Origin: Deltaproteobacteria bacterium
GTDB taxonomy: Bacteria > Desulfobacterota > Desulfobulbia > Desulfobulbales > BM004
Assembly: GCA_019313095.1 (NCBI GenBank)
Contig: JAFDBU010000265.1
Location: 1-10,589, forward strand
DNA length: 10,589 nucleotides
Direction of reading: 5' to 3'
The notes beneath the pieces were generated by a model. The model did not search any database. It was given only the letters and a program-made list of their open reading frames with translations, and was not told the DNA's origin. Positions within the stretch are counted from its first letter, which is position 1; every line of letters begins with the position of its first letter. The translations under genes were made by a program, and so were the position numbers. Of this stretch, positions 8,387 through 10,589 are shown one piece after another.

Positions 8387-8416
8387 ATCATACTGCACTT
8401 ATCTCTCCGGCGTCAA
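8387..8416 (-). promoter_or_regulatory. Probable sigma70-type promoter for the M16-rpe-pgi-bTHX run
   Basis: On the minus strand, TTGACG (8416-8411) and TATGAT (8392-8387) are separated by 18 bases; each matches consensus at 5 of 6. The start of transcription would be near 8380, giving a leader of about 35 bases before the peptidase ATG. It is the best promoter match I found in the window and lies in the 128-base gap after the methyltransferase, where no terminator is apparent, so some read-through from upstream is possible. Confidence 0.55.
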
Positions 8417-8473
8417 CAGTTGATATAATGATAACAATTCCCCGGGAGTTATTGAAACCTGATGTCTTTCTGT

Positions 8474-9466
8474 TCAGGCGGTTCCGCAGAGTATAGCGGA
8501 ATCATTCGGACCCTGAAATTCAAGGCGAAGAATATTTCCAACCCCTGCCTTCGACATCATCCCGCTCACCTCTTTTTCAGAGTAGGAGCGGCCATGGTTA
8601 TGGAGGAGCATATTTAATGAAAAAAGCGCCGGGAACAGAGGTCCGTCCAAGGTGTCATTAAGAAAAAAATCGTGGATCAGGATAAGCCCTCCCGGCTCCA
8701 GGGCCTGCACGGTTTTGTTAATCAGGCTCTCGCATTCTTCCGGGGTGTTTGAATGGAGTATCTGTGACAGCCAGGCAACATCATATTTCCCTTCTATCGG
8801 ATCTGTATTGAAATCCCCTGCGACAAAGCTGATCCGGTCTGCCACCCCAAACCTTTCTGCAGTATTGCGGGCAAAAGGCTCGGTGGTCTTGCGGTCATAA
8901 ATAGTGGCCCTAAGCTTCGGATTTTCCAGACAGAAGTGGATGGCGTGGGTGCCGGGGCCGCCGCCGAGATCAAGCAGGTGGCGCTTTCCTTCCAGCTTAA
9001 CCGTAGCAGCAATTGACGGCGCAATGGCCATGGCCAGGTTAAACATGCCCATCTGGAAACTTTCCCGCTCCACCTCCTCACCGTGGGATCTTTTCTGCAC
9101 CGGTGTACCTCTGACCACAGCCTTATCCAACTTGGCCCAGGCATCAACCAGGTGAAAATGGTGTATGATTATATAGCCGATATAGCCGGGCCTGTCTTTG
9201 ACCAGACATGAGAGGCTGAAATCCGTATTTTGGTAGCAGCTGCCATCATGCTCCAGCAGTCCCATTGCCGTTAATCCATTCAAAAGGATGGCAAGCCCCC
9301 TCTCGCTGGCGTTAATTTCTTCCCCAATCTCTGCTGAAGTCCGGCGCTTTTGGCCAAGCACAGTGAAAATTTCCAGCTTGACTGCAGCATGGACTGTACT
9401 TGACCGCCAGTAGCCGCTTGAAGTGCTTAAAAGCCGGCCGATATTCCACTCCTGTTCTTTTGTCAT
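8474..9466 (-). CDS. SAM-dependent methyltransferase, O-methyltransferase family 2 type
   Basis: A 330-residue methyltransferase with the plant-OMT / hydroxyneurosporene-methyltransferase layout. Residues about 15-90 form a winged-helix dimerisation domain (AVKLEIFTVLG, TSAEIGEEINASERGLAILLNGLTAMGLLE). From about 155 comes a Rossmann domain with SAM motif I LLDLGGGPGTHAI (164-176), an acidic residue at the end of strand 2 (ATIYDRK, Asp191), AGDFNTD (216-222), and EPGGLILIHDFFL (257-269). His238 in SQILHSNTPEE aligns with the catalytic His of the LHDWxDE motif of plant enzymes, but the following Asp-Trp is Ser-Asn. The substrate cannot be inferred: no pigment, quinone or polyketide genes lie nearby. 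GGGGT stands 6 bases before the ATG at 9466. It is divergent from the Cys-rich gene and upstream of the peptidase run on the same strand, separated by 128 bases. An N- or S-methyltransferase role is also possible. Confidence 0.88.
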   Translation of the reverse strand: MTKEQEWNIGRLLSTSSGYWRSSTVHAAVKLEIFTVLGQKRRTSAEIGEEINASERGLAILLNGLTAMGLLEHDGSCYQNTDFSLSCLVKDRPGYIGYIIIHHFHLVDAWAKLDKAVVRGTPVQKRSHGEEVERESFQMGMFNLAMAIAPSIAATVKLEGKRHLLDLGGGPGTHAIHFCLENPKLRATIYDRKTTEPFARNTAERFGVADRISFVAGDFNTDPIEGKYDVAWLSQILHSNTPEECESLINKTVQALEPGGLILIHDFFLNDTLDGPLFPALFSLNMLLHNHGRSYSEKEVSGMMSKAGVGNILRLEFQGPNDSAILCGTA

Positions 9467-9536
9467 TTTTTAACCCCATGCAACCTATTTTATGTTTCAA
9501 TATATCCAGTAGTTTCTTTTTCTTCTACAATAAGGC

Positions 9537-9564
9537 ATAATACAAAATGATCTGCAACTAACAA
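9537..9564 (-). promoter_or_regulatory. Candidate promoter of the methyltransferase gene
   Basis: On the minus strand, TTGTTA (9564-9559, 4 of 6) and TATTAT (9542-9537, 5 of 6) are 16 bases apart. Transcription would begin near 9530, about 65 bases before the ATG. The -35 element overlaps the inverted repeat at 9561-9579, which would suit repression by a bound protein, though this is inference. Confidence 0.4.
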
Positions 9565-9579
9565 AGTTGACTTTGTCAA
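9561..9579. repeat. Two overlapping, mutually exclusive inverted repeats
   Basis: ACAAAG (9561-9566) pairs with CTTTGT (9571-9576) across a TTGA loop. TTGAC (9567-9571) pairs with GTCAA (9575-9579) across TTT. The two share bases 9567-9576, so only one can form at a time, and both sit at the -35 of the methyltransferase promoter candidate. It could be an operator. Each stem is only 5-6 bp and AT-rich, so chance is possible. Confidence 0.4.
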
Positions 9580-9723
9580 ACACCACCACATATCGTCTGT
9601 CGACAATAAATGCATCCAGGGTGCACGTTTTGGCTACCTGCTGAGTGAAAGTTTACATTATAAGGTAATACCGATTTATGAAGAGCAAACGGAAAACATA
9701 GAACAAATTTATACTTAATTAAT

Positions 9724-9729
9724 TATAAT
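9724..9729 (+). promoter_or_regulatory. Candidate -10 element for the Cys-rich / ExeA-like pair
   Basis: A perfect TATAAT lies 23 bases before the GTG start at 9753. No good -35 element is found at 16-18 bases upstream and there is no extended -10 TG, so support is weak in such AT-rich DNA. Confidence 0.25.
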
Positions 9730-9752
9730 CAATAAGCCTATCGTGAAGTAAT

Positions 9753-9986
9753 GTGCTAGTCATCCGTTGCGCTGCCTGTAAAAATAAACTTTGGAGATAT
9801 GACAAAGTCGGCCCGGGTGCGGTTTTGCGTTGCCATAAGAAGAGAATTGTCAAAAAATTTAGCTTTACAGTTCAGGACATGAAGATACAATGCTGTTGTG
9901 GTAAAGATATCGGAATTGACAAAGGTAATTTTATAAAAATGATCAGCAAGGCCTTTACCTGTTCCGGCACCAAAAGAAATGCCTGA
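9753..9986 (+). CDS. Small Cys-rich protein, possibly metal-binding, function unknown
   Basis: A 77-residue basic protein that I cannot assign to a named family. It starts at GTG 9753; the in-frame stop at 9744-9746 excludes any earlier start, and the Shine-Dalgarno is weak (GAAG). Seven cysteines: Cys6 and Cys9 in RCAACKNKLWRY, Cys27 in VLRCHKKRI, Cys47-48-49 in QCCCG, and Cys70. The CxxC near the start, the RCHK and the CxCG resemble the ligand knuckles of zinc-ribbon or rubredoxin-like folds, so Zn or Fe binding is plausible; this is inference from spacing. The second half ends IGIDKGNFIKMISKAF with a short tail. No signal peptide or membrane segment is seen, so it should be cytosolic. It is followed after 34 bases by the ExeA-like ATPase on the same strand, suggesting a shared transcript. 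Conserved-looking motifs in both halves argue that the frame is real. Confidence 0.72.
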   Translation: MLVIRCAACKNKLWRYDKVGPGAVLRCHKKRIVKKFSFTVQDMKIQCCCGKDIGIDKGNFIKMISKAFTCSGTKRNA

Positions 9987-10020
9987 ACTGCCTAAGGTTT
10001 ACAAATAAAATAAGCCACTA

Positions 10021-10589
10021 ATGTATAACAAGTATTTTGGTTTCAAAGAAAAACCCTTCAAGCTGGTACCAAACCCGGAGTACCTCTTTCTGAGCAAAAG
10101 CCATGAAGAGGCCCTGGCTCACTTAAGCTTCGCAATATACCACGGCGATGGCTTTGTGGAAATAATAGGTGAGGTCGGCACCGGCAAGACCACCTTGTGC
10201 CGTGTTTTTCTTGAAAACCTCGATGAATCAATAGAAGCTGCCTATATTTTCAACCCCAAACTGGATGCCCTACAGCTCCTGAAGGCAATAAACGATGAGT
10301 TCGACATTGATTCAGCGCCTGACAACACTAAGGATTTAATAGACAGGCTCAACAGTTTCTTAATAAACAAAAAAAGTGCCGGCCAAAAAGTTCTGGTTCT
10401 TATCGATGAGGCCCAGAATCTTTCCCTGGAGGTGCTGGAACAGCTCCGGCTGCTCTCCAATCTTGAAACCACACAGGAAAAACTGTTGCAGATCATCCTC
10501 GTCGGCCAGCCTGAACTCGGTGAAATGCTGTCCTCGCACCAGCTCCGGCAACTGGGACAGCGCATCACAATTAACTGCCAACTGACACC
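10021..10589 (+). CDS. ExeA/MshM-type AAA ATPase, N-terminal part (partial, runs off right edge)
   Basis: 189 codons are visible and the frame is open at the right edge. The start MYNKYFGFKEKPFKLVPNPEY and the following FLSKSHEEALAHL are the characteristic opening of the ExeA/GspA family, which also includes MshM and the ATPase found in PEP-CTERM/exosortase exopolysaccharide loci. Walker A is GEVGTGKTT (50-58), Walker B VLVLIDEAQNL (124-134), and the sensor-1 strand IILVGQPEL (158-166). These ATPases energise assembly or placement of envelope machines such as type II secretion secretins or MSHA pili; some members carry a C-terminal membrane segment and peptidoglycan-binding domain, which would lie beyond the window. 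Which system it serves cannot be told without the downstream genes. The ATG opens the line MYNKYF with only a poor ribosome binding site, consistent with coupling to the preceding Cys-rich gene. Confidence 0.92.
   Translation, partial: MYNKYFGFKEKPFKLVPNPEYLFLSKSHEEALAHLSFAIYHGDGFVEIIGEVGTGKTTLCRVFLENLDESIEAAYIFNPKLDALQLLKAINDEFDIDSAPDNTKDLIDRLNSFLINKKSAGQKVLVLIDEAQNLSLEVLEQLRLLSNLETTQEKLLQIILVGQPELGEMLSSHQLRQLGQRITINCQLT

Larger units (their letters stand above)
9467..9752. other. AT-rich divergent intergenic region
   Basis: 286 bases between two divergent genes, clearly more AT-rich than the flanking coding DNA. No credible coding frame is present; the longest initiated frames are a few codons. 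It holds the promoter candidates of both sides and a pair of overlapping inverted repeats (9561-9579). An 8-base palindrome TGTCGACA lies at 9598-9605. Confidence 0.6.

Noticed and set aside
8351..8391. Tiny frame (11 codons, starting ATGATG) in the M16 leader as a leader peptide
   Set aside because: Its start overlaps the -10 element of the promoter candidate, so it would not be on the transcript, and it has no regulatory codon pattern.
8430..8460. CCCGGG-centred symmetry after the methyltransferase gene as a terminator
   Set aside because: The symmetry leaves almost no loop, the outer ATAAC/GTTAT arms are only 5 bp and no T-run follows.
9678..9701. Seven-codon plus-strand frame (MKSKRKT) before the Cys-rich gene
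   Set aside because: It has no well-placed ribosome binding site, and a frame this short is expected by chance.

Overview
This window looks like bacterial chromosomal DNA from a mid-GC Gram-negative, plausibly a Desulfobacterota (delta-proteobacterial) anaerobe. That assignment is an inference from protein flavour: an RND pump with a periplasmic adaptor, ExeA-like ATPase, tandem M16 peptidase and a small Cys-rich protein. No rRNA or other taxonomic marker is present. I see no tRNA, rRNA, insertion sequence, CRISPR array or phage gene.

Layout. Seven of the nine genes I support lie on the minus strand and read right to left. An O-methyltransferase-like protein (9466-8474) comes first. After a 128-base gap holding a good sigma70-type promoter there is a compact run: a secreted two-domain M16 metallopeptidase (8345-5616), rpe (ribulose-phosphate 3-epimerase), pgi (glucose-6-phosphate isomerase), and a very small gene of 32 codons for the ribosomal protein bTHX (3124-3026). 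After a gene-free stretch of about 340 bases comes an efflux pair: a membrane fusion protein (2685-1591) and the N-terminal half of an RND inner-membrane pump that runs off the left edge (1578-1). On the right, divergent from the methyltransferase across an AT-rich 286-base spacer, two genes read on the plus strand: a 77-aa Cys-rich protein and the N-terminal part of an ExeA/MshM-type AAA ATPase that runs off the right edge.

How the genes fit together. rpe and pgi feed the link between the pentose phosphate pathway and glycolysis/gluconeogenesis. They sit close enough to the peptidase gene (42-63 and 36 bases) to be one transcript, probably with bTHX as its last cistron. The adaptor and RND pump are 12 bases apart and form a classic co-translated efflux operon; the outer-membrane channel is not in view. 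The Cys-rich protein and the ATPase are 34 bases apart and probably co-transcribed.

Most of the window is ordinary housekeeping and envelope function. I found no convincing new multi-gene system. The items most worth a second look are the bTHX gene (easily missed by gene callers), the Cys-rich protein placed directly before the ExeA-like ATPase, and the overlapping alternative hairpins in the divergent spacer.
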